A stretch of 25,689 bases of DNA from Priapulus caudatus (Eukaryota > Priapulida > Priapulimorpha > Priapulimorphida > Priapulidae), in assembly GCF_000485595.1 (NCBI RefSeq), contig NW_014577548.1, positions 55,321-81,009 on the forward strand. The letters are read 5' to 3'. Shown piece by piece: positions 10,801 through 17,246 of this stretch. The position numbers were made by a program, and so were the translations under genes. Within the stretch, counting starts at the first letter, position 1. Each line of letters starts with the position of its first letter. The notes beneath the pieces are model-generated. The model was not told the DNA's origin and did no database searches. It saw only the letters and a program-made list of their open reading frames with translations.

Positions 10801-10876
10801 TCTTCCCCTTCCTCTTCCGCACCCTCTTCCACGGGCTCATTAAGGTCTCCTGTTGCAGGAGGAATCACTTCTGGAC
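1717..10876 (-). CDS. TIMELESS: TIMELESS (timeout-type) replication-fork protein, C-terminal ~880 residues in 15 exons
   Basis: Joined exons (minus strand, 5' to 3'): 10876-10732, 10435-10225, 9484-9339, 8908-8820, 8586-8463, 7669-7590, 7292-7098 (or 7065), 6516-6352, 5936-5868, 4352-4234, 3972-3770, 3504-3367, 3260-2550, 2236-2127, 1856-1717. All junctions are GT-AG and every phase matches, giving an open frame to TGA at 1719-1717. The product aligns by eye to vertebrate TIMELESS: CEKEFNFKDFL, HTNHCLVKMMHR, AFDLKMVPLLFQ, KTRKQIVFQL, QKRSRNKVIEKCL, PLTEEYENALEEATF, SPPITGQEQFWRVPAAL. In the family this protein binds TIPIN, protects forks, supports checkpoint signalling and binds PARP1 through its C-terminal region; it is nuclear. 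The tail after the PARP1-binding region is much longer than in human. The N-terminal TIMELESS domain is absent from the window, so the gene is 5'-partial here. It is the timeout/Tim-1 type rather than the insect circadian paralogue, judged by these conserved C-terminal modules. Confidence 0.93.
2127..2236 (-). CDS. TIMELESS: TIMELESS exon: penultimate, MLESESEIESG
   Basis: 110 nt, phase 2 in, phase 1 out (ACAG|GTGAAG). It encodes LIIGTTTKQPQKRTRMAM then LESESEIESG. The correct frame is not the longest open frame here; it is fixed by the phases of both neighbours. Confidence 0.85.
2550..3260 (-). CDS. TIMELESS: TIMELESS exon: long disordered charged tail
   Basis: The largest exon, 711 nt (236 codons), phase 2 in, phase 2 out (GG|GTAAGT). 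It is rich in Ser, Asp, Glu, Arg and Lys with no globular domain, and ends RMLDSDSSDSDG, comparable to QLLDSDEE near the human C-terminus. It is clearly GC-richer than the flanking introns. The opposite strand is also open over most of its length, which is a composition effect. Confidence 0.88.
3367..3504 (-). CDS. TIMELESS: TIMELESS exon: basic tail segment
   Basis: 138 nt, phase 2 in and out. It encodes a Lys/Arg-rich low-complexity segment (GKRPAKRKGRKK) and ends EVTEDFFMER. No clear counterpart in vertebrates. The boundaries TCTCTACAG and AAAG|GTATGT are canonical and in phase with both neighbours. Confidence 0.82.
3770..3972 (-). CDS. TIMELESS: TIMELESS exon: EQFWRVPAAL and basic stretch
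   Basis: 203 nt, phase 0 in, phase 2 out (AG|GTACTT, a weaker donor). It encodes EQFWRVPAALGPGDLRERAE, matching ETFWRIPAKLSPTQLRRAAA, then a Lys/Arg-rich stretch (KTRKARRKQSKEGEKETRAR) likely to be disordered and possibly a nuclear localisation signal. Confidence 0.93.
4234..4352 (-). CDS. TIMELESS: TIMELESS exon: PARP1-binding region, PLTEEYENALEEATF
   Basis: 119 nt, phase 1 in, phase 0 out (CAG|GTATAA). It encodes MYPVPIVPLTEEYENALEEA and KLLKALGLSPPITGQ, which align with QAVPLVPLTEENEEAMEN and LLRKLGVRPPASGQ of vertebrate TIMELESS. One of the most recognisable exons. Confidence 0.94.
5410..5658 (+). repeat. Dispersed repeat, copy B, in a TIMELESS intron
   Basis: Second copy of the element at 1-255, lying in the intron between the exons at 5868-5936 and 4234-4352. 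The hairpin CATCTGAC-TAT-GTCAGATG is at 5631-5649, followed by GAGCTAAAAA. A related fragment (GGTCGAGCCATTTAGATTTG) just before its start at about 5377-5409 resembles the internal segment near 5551-5589, so the element may be longer or internally repeated. Confidence 0.8.
5868..5936 (-). CDS. TIMELESS: TIMELESS exon: start of the PARP1-binding region
   Basis: A 69-nt microexon, phase 1 in and out, too short to appear as an ORF. It encodes LLGAVQWLKTTLERTATDR then DEE, matching LLWLQNCLIRAADDREED of human TIMELESS. The acceptor GGCAG|AT and donor AAG|GTCAGT both give Asp split codons on either side. Confidence 0.88.
6352..6516 (-). CDS. TIMELESS: TIMELESS exon: acidic Ser-rich linker
   Basis: 165 nt, phase 1 in and out (symmetric). 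It encodes QGLPSDLEEDILDSP followed by a Ser/Asp/Glu-rich stretch and DFGYLVNNAVQK, leading into the PARP1-binding region. It corresponds to the acidic linker before LLWLQNCLIRAADDREED in human TIMELESS and is poorly conserved, so the call rests mainly on splice sites and phases. Confidence 0.8.
6870..7015 (-). repeat. Tandem pair of a dispersed repeat segment
   Basis: ACAGTTAAACC occurs at about 6874 and 6962, and GAACGAAYACCT...TATAAAGG...CACTTTT follows each. The two segments are about 80-90 bases apart and sit in an intron just downstream of the exon ending at 7098/7065. The type of element is unknown. Confidence 0.55.
7098..7292 (-). CDS. TIMELESS: TIMELESS exon: second half of module 2 and basic/acidic linker
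   Basis: It encodes DPVARILDNMIQKRSRNK, VIEKCLSLSIVQDRKQL and a basic patch HKKRKRRR, then an acidic stretch. The acceptor (CCCACAG) is clear. The donor is ambiguous: CTCG|GTGCGA at 7098 and TTGC|GTAATT at 7065 are both phase 1 and both join in frame to the next exon. The 7065 choice adds 11 residues. I list the shorter form because it joins acidic to acidic sequence. Confidence 0.8.
7590..7669 (-). CDS. TIMELESS: TIMELESS exon: first half of helical module 2 (VWQEEEEYELKRLYEEF)
   Basis: 80 nt, phase 2 in, phase 1 out (GACG|GTAAAA). It encodes RKSVNVWQEEEEYELKRL then YEEFKDAD, matching VLWTGDQELELQRLFEEF of human TIMELESS. It repeats the architecture of the exon at 8820-8908. Confidence 0.92.
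7775..8235. repeat. 43-bp minisatellite in a TIMELESS intron
   Basis: A degenerate tandem array with core GACAAGCACTGTGTAG. Core positions near 7862, 7904, 7946, 7989, 8032, 8075 and 8118 are spaced 42-43 bases. Units contain GGCAGAAACAAACAGTGGAGG. Outer units are more diverged. The minus-strand open frames through this region are products of the repeat rather than genes. Confidence 0.8.
8247..8432. mobile_element. Foldback / MITE-like element
   Basis: The outer ends are inverted (ATATTTTTCGC at 8247-8257 and GCGAAATAT at 8424-8432), as are inner segments (GTGGTTAATTT at 8303-8313 and AAATTAAACCAC at 8411-8422). No coding sequence. It ends about 30 bases from the donor of the exon at 8463-8586. 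The long imperfect inverted structure suggests a small non-autonomous DNA element; no target-site duplication was established. Confidence 0.5.
8463..8586 (-). CDS. TIMELESS: TIMELESS exon: second half of module 1 (KTRKQIVFQLKQQGLI)
   Basis: 124 nt, phase 1 in, phase 2 out (AAAGT|GTATGC). It encodes KDVIDLVAEHLMDS and KTRKQIVFQLKQQGLI, matching RTRKQIIHHLVQMGL in vertebrates. Two donor-like GT dinucleotides overlap (AAA|GTGTATGC); only the second keeps the frame into the next exon (split Val). Confidence 0.92.
8820..8908 (-). CDS. TIMELESS: TIMELESS exon: first half of helical module 1 (WTEEQESELERLF)
   Basis: 89 nt, phase 2 in, phase 1 out (CAG|GTAATA). It encodes ASRSKMLWTEEQESELERLF then YQYKDVEDP. 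The pattern W-[ST]-x-E-E...L..L[YF]...KD is the start of the first of two Myb/SANT-like repeats typical of the TIMELESS C-terminal domain. Confidence 0.92.
9339..9484 (-). CDS. TIMELESS: TIMELESS exon: ELGTFAKYVVSQFF block
   Basis: 146 nt, phase 0 in, phase 2 out (AA|GTGAGA). It encodes ELGTFAKYVVSQFF and VVELLFWKTAKDVN, corresponding to ELVTFAKYILGKFF and FVELLFWKN in vertebrates. There is no stop-to-stop ORF long enough to show this exon without splice modelling. Confidence 0.92.
10225..10435 (-). CDS. TIMELESS: TIMELESS exon: HTNHCLVKMMHRVAFDLKM core motif
   Basis: 211 nt, phase 2 in, phase 0 out (AAG|GTGAAG). It encodes FANPTILKPYAELLKYY, HTNHCLVKMMHRVAFDLKM and LLFQASMFRVLQAVL, the best-conserved helical stretch of the C-terminal half in this family. 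The single-exon open reading continues past the donor, but only the spliced form restores the family sequence. Confidence 0.93.
10732..10876 (-). CDS. TIMELESS: TIMELESS exon: acidic stretch and start of helical block EKEFNFKDFL
   Basis: 145 nt, entering at phase 1 (split Gly) and leaving at phase 2 into GTAACT. It encodes an acidic Glu-rich run, then CEKEFNFKDFLK, which matches SEKEFNFLDYLK of vertebrate TIMELESS. This is the most upstream exon recognised. An in-frame ATG lies just before the acceptor (about 10887-10885) with a stop further upstream, so a start here cannot be excluded, but the TTAG acceptor and family length favour an internal exon. Confidence 0.85.
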
Positions 10877-11950
10877 CTAACATAGTATGGATAACATTAG
10901 ACACTACACACTACATAGCTTACAGAAACATCTAATAATTAACGTCACAACATTCTTTGTTTACTGTAACGAAACTGATGAGAGGAGAGAAAATGCAACC
11001 AATCTATGACCATTACTGTTTAATTATTTTAACATGTACATACATATGAGTATGAGTGAATAATAATAGATTATCTGCGTGCAACAGATGATGAATTACA
11101 TATATTCAACTCTGGAATTTTGGGCCAGTTCAAGTGGAATAAATATCACATATATGTGGCCTAGACCACCTCTCAGTAATAGGCAAACATGTCCATATTT
11201 GCCAATGTTTTCCAGCACCACCATGCCCCACCTACACAAACACCAAACAACAAACACACACAGCGCACATAAACGCACGTTAATAACGATTATTCCACAG
11301 GTATAGTGTTACTAATAATCCTTTAGCATAGGTGCAGCATATATCTGTTATGTTTAGCTACAGGATGCACAGGATCCCGTTGCACATGGCCCTGTTGAAC
11401 ACATCCTCTTACATCATATATAGGCACAGATTTAGAGTTAGGTTGACATCCTATACGATCACATGCCATACATCACAGGATTGGTATAACCATTTAAATT
11501 TCCTGCTGGAACTAGCAGGCAGGGCATGCAGTGCTCAGAGGCGGTTTGTAGCCAAACAATCAAGTGCACACAGAGACGTGCTTGACGTGAGATGATTGGT
11601 GAGATGAAGGTTCACCTTACTGAGCTAACATTAACAGATTCTACGAACGTTCTCTCACAGAGGAGCACTCGTTTCATCACACACAAACGAAGGCAGGCTT
11701 TCCTTCTGTCAGGTTGAGCGTTTCGACCATTGTGAGCATATATACCTGCCGTTTGTTTCCGTTCAATGAGCGAAAGACAACAAGTGTTCGAAGATATTTG
11801 GAGCCTCTGAAGTACTTCGCCACCGAGACTGTATTACGTGGGCAGTTTGACACAGCCTGTGCTGAAACTTGCGACATCTAGCATTGCAACAGTGAACGTC
11901 TTCAACCAGCCGAGGATAAAACGATAAAAATCAAACCCTGATTCTCTATC
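10877..11950. other. Gene-free stretch upstream of the last recognised TIMELESS exon
   Basis: AT-rich with CA-rich patches (11220-11280). I searched the minus strand for the N-terminal TIMELESS exons and found no recognisable segment. Short ORFs on both strands here show no domain. Confidence 0.6.
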
Positions 11951-11955
11951 AAAAT

Positions 11956-12006
<51 letters not shown>

Positions 12007-12013
12007 AATAATA
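11951..12013 (+). repeat. (CAA)n microsatellite
   Basis: An almost pure ACA/CAA triplet run that drifts to AAT triplets at its 3' end. It lies 20 bases before the ATG of the 58-codon ORF at 12033 and could be part of that transcript's 5' UTR. Confidence 0.95.
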
Positions 12014-12032
12014 ACAGGATCAATCTGCAGTG

Positions 12033-12209
12033 ATGTCAGAGCAGCCTATCAGTGGTCAGTGGCAGAAGACAGGGAGTGGCAACCTTCAGACAAATAGCAA
12101 GCGCACGGAGGCGGTCATTTTTCTCGTGATCGTGTTCGGATGGTACCTAGTCTACAAGTACATGATGGTCGTCTCCTGGGAGGAACTCAGAGAAAAGTTT
12201 GGAGGTTAG
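12033..12209 (+). CDS. Putative 58-residue single-pass membrane microprotein
   Basis: ATG to TAG, 58 codons. It has a polar N-terminus (MSEQPISGQWQKTGSGNLQ), a basic NSKR, a clear hydrophobic segment AVIFLVIVFGWYLVYKYMMV (residues 27-46), then a charged amphipathic tail SWEELREKFGG. The basic-hydrophobic-charged layout is typical of small single-pass membrane proteins. The bases around GGAG|GTTAGT (12204/12205) also form a possible donor, so this could be a first exon. I do not recognise a family. Codon usage and layout look more gene-like than neighbouring random ORFs, but there is no independent support. Confidence 0.45.
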   Translation: MSEQPISGQWQKTGSGNLQTNSKRTEAVIFLVIVFGWYLVYKYMMVVSWEELREKFGG

Positions 12210-12632
12210 TCAGGCCCCAGATGGCCCAAATGGCTGCCAGATAGGCACCTGCATGGTTACACTGAGCAGATGCTTCCTGAGTGGTTACACTGAGTGGATG
12301 CTCCCCGACTGATTACAATCAGGAGATTCTCCCTCACCAACCTCATGCAGTCGACACACATCCTCACCGATTATGCTAGGCAGACGCTGGTGCACGAGTT
12401 TGATAGCTAAGACTGTCTAGACAAGTTACAAAAGCACTGGTGTTTAATAATATTATTTTATTATAATGAACTTTTAAAATGTGTTGCCTGTTATAGAACA
12501 CTGCAACATCAATTTCGCCAAATATTCGCACAATATTCACATTTTACATTTATATTTGCGTTTCACTACGTGCACGAATTTTAGAAAACGACAACATAAT
12601 ATGCAAAAGTTAGTAGAAATTGTCGACAAAAC
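12210..12632. other. Spacer between two short membrane ORFs
   Basis: It contains a local degenerate tandem phrase (TGGTTACACTGAG...GATGCT, about 12254-12310), then AT-rich sequence. No gene recognised. Confidence 0.5.
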
Positions 12633-12848
12633 ATGGCAACTGACGAAAAGAAGTGTTCTATGTCTCGTGCATTGCAAACGAATTCGGAAAGGTCGAATGA
12701 TTCAGGATCATCGCCAAGGATTCTACGCCACAGACGAACTAAACCATTAGAGTTCTGCTACATGGTGGAGAGCGTGTTATTTAATCTAGTGGCATCGATA
12801 CTATCCTATTACATAATCATCTCGGTAGTGAAAGCTGCTGTAAGTTAA
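12633..12848 (+). CDS. Putative 71-residue membrane protein, or first exon ending at 12839
   Basis: The ATG has a good context (A at -3, G at +4). The N-terminus is polar and basic (MATDEKKCSMSRALQTNSER ... ILRHRRTK), then a hydrophobic segment MVESVLFNLVASILSYYI (about residues 44-61) continuing to IISVVKAAVS before TAA. GCTGCT|GTAAGT at 12839/12840 is a near-perfect donor in phase 0, so the ORF may be the first exon of a longer gene. It shares LQTNSxR with the ORF at 12033. No family recognised. AATAAA lies at 13124-13129. Confidence 0.42.
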   Translation: MATDEKKCSMSRALQTNSERSNDSGSSPRILRHRRTKPLEFCYMVESVLFNLVASILSYYIIISVVKAAVS

Positions 12849-14339
12849 CCTGGTACAATTACAAATAATTTTGATCGCCGAGTACAGAGCATTAACGCCA
12901 ACCAAATTCCAATCATTACAGTGGGGTTTTGCACACATTTCCAGCAAATTTGGTTAATTGGAAAAACGGTTCATAATGAACTTCAAAACTAAATGTTCAG
13001 TCTAACATCTACATAATTGAAAATGTGTTCATGTACGATTGACTATTATCATGTACTTCTCTTGTATATCAACTTGTTTAAATATGTTCATGCTATTGTG
13101 CAATAATGCCTTGAGTAATGTCAAATAAATTATAACTTGAAAACATTGCTTAACTGATATCATAGTATACATACTTTTGTCAAAAAGTGCACAATTATAT
13201 CCCTTTAGTATATATCCCTTATAGCTCCTGTACTATGATGACATTTTTGACATTTAAACATTTAGGGAGGGTTGCATTTACATACACATTCATGGCCAAA
13301 TCCAATTAACTTTGTTATTTAGCTTCGTTTTATTATTTGTTTCTCATTATCTGGCAGTCAGCTAATGCAGGCGATTTTTAACTAGGATGAGACTTCTTTG
13401 AAATAAAACATTCAAGATCTCAACAGTAGCCATCCAATGATGAGCCTGATCTGACTGCATTTTTCTGAAACTCACCAATACAGATAATACTCGTATCTGA
13501 ACCTGCTGGCAAGGTATCCCATATAGGACACAGGAAATCAGACAACCAACACCCAGTAGTAGTTTTTAAATATCCAATGATAGGTAACAATTGACCTAAC
13601 CGTCTGAGCGAGATAATCTTCACCCATCCCTTGGATATTGTTTTCAAGCCAGACCATTTTATACGATTTTAATGCACGCAGACTTAATTTTCACCCCCTA
13701 TACTTCGTTGTCAAGCACTTCGTTATTTAGAATGTCCCATCGGAACATTAATTCGCTAAAGCTGGGTGTCAATCATGCCAGGTAGATAGGTCAGCTGACA
13801 ATTTATTCGTTTGAGGAATGATCAAATTCAGATAGTTCTGTACTAATCAAACATGCGCAAAGACTTTATTCAGACCAATTATTACTGTAAACGGCACGTG
13901 GGACATGGGTGCATAATGCACGAGAACAAATGTTTTTACATGTTTTTAAATGTTCATTACATCATGAAATGCCTGTTGAGCTTTTGCAGCTAACATCCGC
14001 ATGCACATTTAACTGTTTGCCGATACTATTATAATTTATCTCACAGCACATTCATTGCAAGATTTACTCCACTCGCTATGATCGTACCATAATCTGGAAG
14101 CATCATACGTGAGTAGGCTGTCACTAATTTATTTCCATCACATAAAGTACAGCTAGCTTAAAAGACAATTTCCATGCAGTGAATAACACACTATTGAATA
14201 ATAAAAAAATATATAAAAAAGATTACAATTTATCTATCACATCATAGGCACTGCACTCTAGTTCAATCATCACCCATGCCTGCAAAAATATCTGTCAACA
14301 TCCTCACCATAGTTGGACAGATATCAACACGTATAGATA
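12849..14339. other. Gene-free AT-rich stretch
   Basis: No recognisable exon on either strand. It contains a plus-strand AATAAA at 13124-13129 that could end a transcript from the 12633 ORF. The minus ORF at 13420-13647 shows no domain. Confidence 0.55.
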
Positions 14340-14399
14340 GAACCAAATCTCTACAGTATGCCTCGGCAGACAACTACCTCAACCAGAAAATATCGCTCG

Positions 14400-14872
14400 T
14401 CTTATCAACCGGTAGTCGACAACAGCACTGCCTCACAGGGTAAATATGCTTCCTCTGCATCCTGCACTGGAAAATGATAAACAGGAACACCGGCCGGCAC
14501 GTCGCGATAAGATCGCGCAGTACTGCCTCGGAAAACCTGACCGACTCGGGAGGACGCGGTGAGGGGGAGGGAAGCAACGCCCACACGCGTGCTCAGGTTA
14601 TCCACATGAGCAGCTAGCTGTCGTTTACCGCCCCCAACCTCGCAGCGAAGCAGAAAGGGTACGGATGACGTACGCCAAACAACACATGGCACCATTATAG
14701 CACGGGCCAATGTCACTGCAGTTCCACTAGAGTGTAGCAGCTGAGAACCTTCGCTGGCAGGTCTGCACTGCCTTCCACTGAGATCTGCCGGTGAATCTAT
14801 GCCTGGACATGTCTACTTAGCAGGGGACGTTGGCCTGCAGTACTTGCAGCGGTGCACTCGCCAGCAGACACG
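14400..14872 (+). promoter_or_regulatory. GC/CpG-richer region upstream of the LRR gene, likely promoter and 5' UTR
   Basis: Base composition rises sharply compared with the AT-rich flank, with clustered CpG (for example CCGGCCGGCACGTCGCG near 14491). It ends directly at the signal-peptide ATG of the LRR gene. No TATA box or initiator was identified, so the function is inferred from position and composition only. Confidence 0.35.
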
Positions 14873-15142
14873 ATGGGACAGTACAGCATTGTGGGTCTTC
14901 CACTTGTGCTGCTGCTCGTGACGTTCTGCATGCGTCGCTCTGCCGCGTGTGTGGAATCGTGCCAGTGCAACCAAACGGGAACGAGATGGACGTGCGTCGG
15001 CGACGGCAGCGACGACCCGCCGGTCTTCAGCAATAACATCACTATCATCCGCTTTCTGGAAATCTCACAATACAATATCAGCGCACTGCGGAGAGACCAC
15101 GTGGGCGACAATCCGCGACTGGTCAGGCTCCTCCTAAACGGA
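14873..15142 (+). CDS. LRR protein exon 1: signal peptide and LRRNT cap
   Basis: ATG at 14873 is chosen over the in-frame upstream GTG because a signal peptide begins there: MGQYSIVGLPLVLLLVTFCM, with likely cleavage after SAA (about residue 25). Cysteines at 26, 30, 32 and 41 fit the C-x3-C-x-C-x8-C N-terminal LRR cap. An N-glycosylation sequon (NNIT) and the first LRR (IRFLEISQYNISAL) follow. The exon ends CTAAACGGA|GTAAGT in phase 0. The product is a secreted or single-pass surface protein. LRR proteins of this kind serve adhesion, receptor or matrix roles, and no specific orthologue is recognised. Confidence 0.85.
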
Positions 15143-15796
15143 GTAAGTTTGATAATTCCCAGTAATGTCAAAGATGCATGTACGAGTCATTCGAGGTGAA
15201 CCTCAAAAATGTCCTTTGTGGACAGTTGTCTGTTTTTAAAATAGAGGAGGTTTCACTGTGCAACTGCCACTCCAAGAAACGCTCAAAGTACATATTATAG
15301 AAATGTGTCAGGTCTATAGAAGTGTCTGCTAACACACAGGTTTGACTGTGCATCAATCACACGACGACGGAATCAGCCATGCAAATATCAAGTATTATAT
15401 GCCGCGACCACATGCTTCTGCAACCTTTCAAGTTCACAATAATCTTGGCTTCTCTGTAGTATCACACTGATCTTGCAAGTTTCTGTGACCTACCGACAAC
15501 AACGTGAGGTGACTGTACGTTTCGTTAGAAAAAAAAGCGATATTACAATCTGCACAAAAAATACATATTATAGTATTGATGACGAATACACTGGATATGT
15601 TGAATATAACCAAATCTCACAGCAGAATACGAAACAAGTAGAACAATCAATCATTCAAGGGAAATGCCAAATGCGTCCTTCACAGACAGGCGACCTTTAT
15701 ACAAAGGTGACCGACTGCTTAGTGCTAACACAGATTCGCAGGTGTCGACGAGGTCTAACGTTATGAATGACGGGTCACGCTTTTCCACGCTTTCAG
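15143..15796 (+). other. Intron 1 of the LRR gene
   Basis: Bounded by GGA|GTAAGT and TTTCAG|AAC, both in phase 0. AT-rich with no further recognised feature. Confidence 0.8.
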
Positions 15797-16023
15797 AACG
15801 AGATACGAAGCATCGAGCCCGGCGCATTCGCAGGCACATCGCACCTACTATGGCTGAGCCTGAACGAAAACAGCTTACGGGAGGTGGACGCACACTCGTT
15901 CGCCGATCTGACAATGCTCAAGCACCTCACGCTCGAGGGAAACGAAATCGAAACTATCGGCGACAGCACGTTCCAATCGCTCGGCGAACTGCGCCGGCTT
16001 GACATGTCACGCAATCGCATCAG
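15797..16023 (+). CDS. LRR protein exon 2: four further leucine-rich repeats
   Basis: The acceptor TTTCAG|AACGAG joins exon 1 in phase 0 to give LLLNG-NEIRSIEPGAFAG. Repeats follow at 24-residue spacing: LLWLSLNENSLREVDAHSF, LKHLTLEGNEIETIGDSTF and LRRLDMSRNRI. All fit LxxLxLxxNxIxxIxxxxF, the extracellular typical-LRR type. The exon ends ATCAG|GTACGAG in phase 2, where the 24-bp minisatellite begins. Without splicing the frame runs through the array to TAG at 16478-16480. The remaining LRRs, C-terminal cap and any membrane anchor must lie downstream. Confidence 0.88.
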
Positions 16024-16455
16024 GTACGAGTATGAAAAAGCCTTCAGGTATGGGCATGAGAAAGCCTTCAGGTACGAGTATGAGAATGCCTTCAGGTACG
16101 GGTATGAGAAAGCCTTCAGGTACGGGTATGAGAAAGCCTTCAGGTACGGGTATGAGAAAGCCTTCAGGTACGGGTATGAGAAAGCCTTCAGGTATGGGTA
16201 TGAGAAAGCTTTCAGGTATGAGTATGAGCAAGCATTCAGGTATGGGTATGAGAAGGGCTTCAGGTATGGGTATGAGAAAGCCTTCAGGTATGAGTATTGG
16301 AAAGCCTTCAGGTACGAGTATGAGAAAGCCTTCAGGTACGGGTATGAGAAAGCCTTCAGGTACGAGTATGAGAAAGACTTCAGGTACGGGTATGAGATAG
16401 CCTTCAGGTACAAGTATGAGAAAGCCTTCAGGTATCGGTATGAGAAGGGCTCTAG
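16024..16455 (+). repeat. 24-bp minisatellite of tandem splice donors, 18 exact-length units
   Basis: Eighteen units of exactly 24 bases with no indels. Each starts GTAYGRGTATGAG (with substitutions) and ends GCCTTCAG; the last ends CTCTAG before GTGTAG. The array starts at the donor of LRR exon 2, so every unit boundary recreates AG|GT, in 16 of 18 cases with G at +5. In the exon's reading frame each unit reads as an 8-residue repeat of RYGYEKAF type, open to TAG at 16478. It is either the start of the intron or an optional coding extension. Confidence 0.93.
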
Positions 16456-16869
16456 GTGTAGAGTAGCATCCGGTAGTTAGGATTCACACATTTATTCTTG
16501 CACCATTATGCTGCGTAAAGCCAGGGCTATTACTACTGTGGCGTAGAGATGTTTCGATGTAGAGGCCTGCATGTATACACTATATGATACACACACACGT
16601 ACGGATGCACGCATGCACACACATATATTCACGACTAAACAGCCACACCTATACTGATATGAACACTAGCTACAAAAAACACTTCCTATACCATGTGCTG
16701 GAAAAAACTATTCTAACCATATACGTGCATAAGCACAAACACTAACTATCCTATGTATACTATCTAGCCTACTTAATAATTGCTACTTCAGCATACACTA
16801 ATTTCTACCACGTCATTATTCATTTTGTGTTTCATTCGTTATTTAAATCCTTAAATATTATATATTATT
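16456..16869. other. Intronic flank of the 24-bp array
   Basis: AT-rich sequence with a CA-rich patch (16590-16625). It is repeated in error-rich form at about 17918-18435. No gene recognised. Confidence 0.6.
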
Positions 16870-17103
16870 GTATCCCCCCGAACGAAGTTCGTGGTGATAC
16901 TATGGGTTTGGCATCGTCGCGCCGCTGCCGCCGCCGCTGCCGCCGCCGCTGCCGCCGCCGCAGAGATTTCCTTGTGAACGCTCTACCGGCTGCAGTTCTT
17001 CTCAGATCATCTTCAAATTTCGCACGAAGGTGCGTTATCGTAAAGCGAAGACGCCAATCGTTTTTGGTGTGGGCAGAGTCATCGTTGCCATGGTAACAAC
17101 ATT
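16870..17103. repeat. Dispersed element with GAACGAAGTTC hairpin and GCC-rich block
   Basis: It begins CCCCCCGAACGAAGTTCGTG (self-complementary CGAAC-GAA-GTTCG), has a 12-bp-period CCGCCGCTG block at about 16918-16964, and ends near TTGCCATGGTAACAAC. A forward noisy copy lies at about 18440-18745. A partial inverted copy at 19039-19165 shares TTACCATGGCAACG and CCACACCAAAAACGATT. The short ORFs here are low-complexity arginine/alanine reads and not credible genes. Confidence 0.7.
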
Positions 17104-17246
17104 TTTTGTTGAAATATTCTAGAACCTGTAACTTCTGCACATTCTAACACTGCTAACTTTCTAACATTTTACCCGATTGTCATGAAATTTATATTTGTAT
17201 TAAAATTTATATTAAAATTAAAATTAAAATTTATACACTATCGAGG

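Noticed and set aside
11677-11877. Minus-strand 66-codon ORF as a possible upstream TIMELESS exon
   Set aside because: The translation does not resemble any part of TIMELESS and lacks matching splice sites.
14374-14716. Minus-strand ORFs of 70 and 103 codons
   Set aside because: They lie in the GC-richer presumed promoter/5' UTR of the LRR gene and have no domain or TIMELESS similarity.
15999-16400. 133-codon plus-strand ORF with repeated MRKPSGTG
   Set aside because: An alternative frame of the same array, not connected to the LRR frame and without an upstream exon.
15793-16413. 206-codon minus-strand ORF with repeated KAFSYPYL
   Set aside because: It is the antisense read of the LRR exon and the 24-bp array. 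A 24-bp unit without indels keeps several frames open automatically.
16024-16455. CRISPR-like repeat array
   Set aside because: Units are directly adjacent without spacers, the context is a eukaryotic intron, and there are no cas genes.
16827-17140. Arg-rich ORFs on both strands across the GCC block
   Set aside because: They come from a dispersed repeat with a 12-bp-period GCC block; other copies in the window do not keep the frame.
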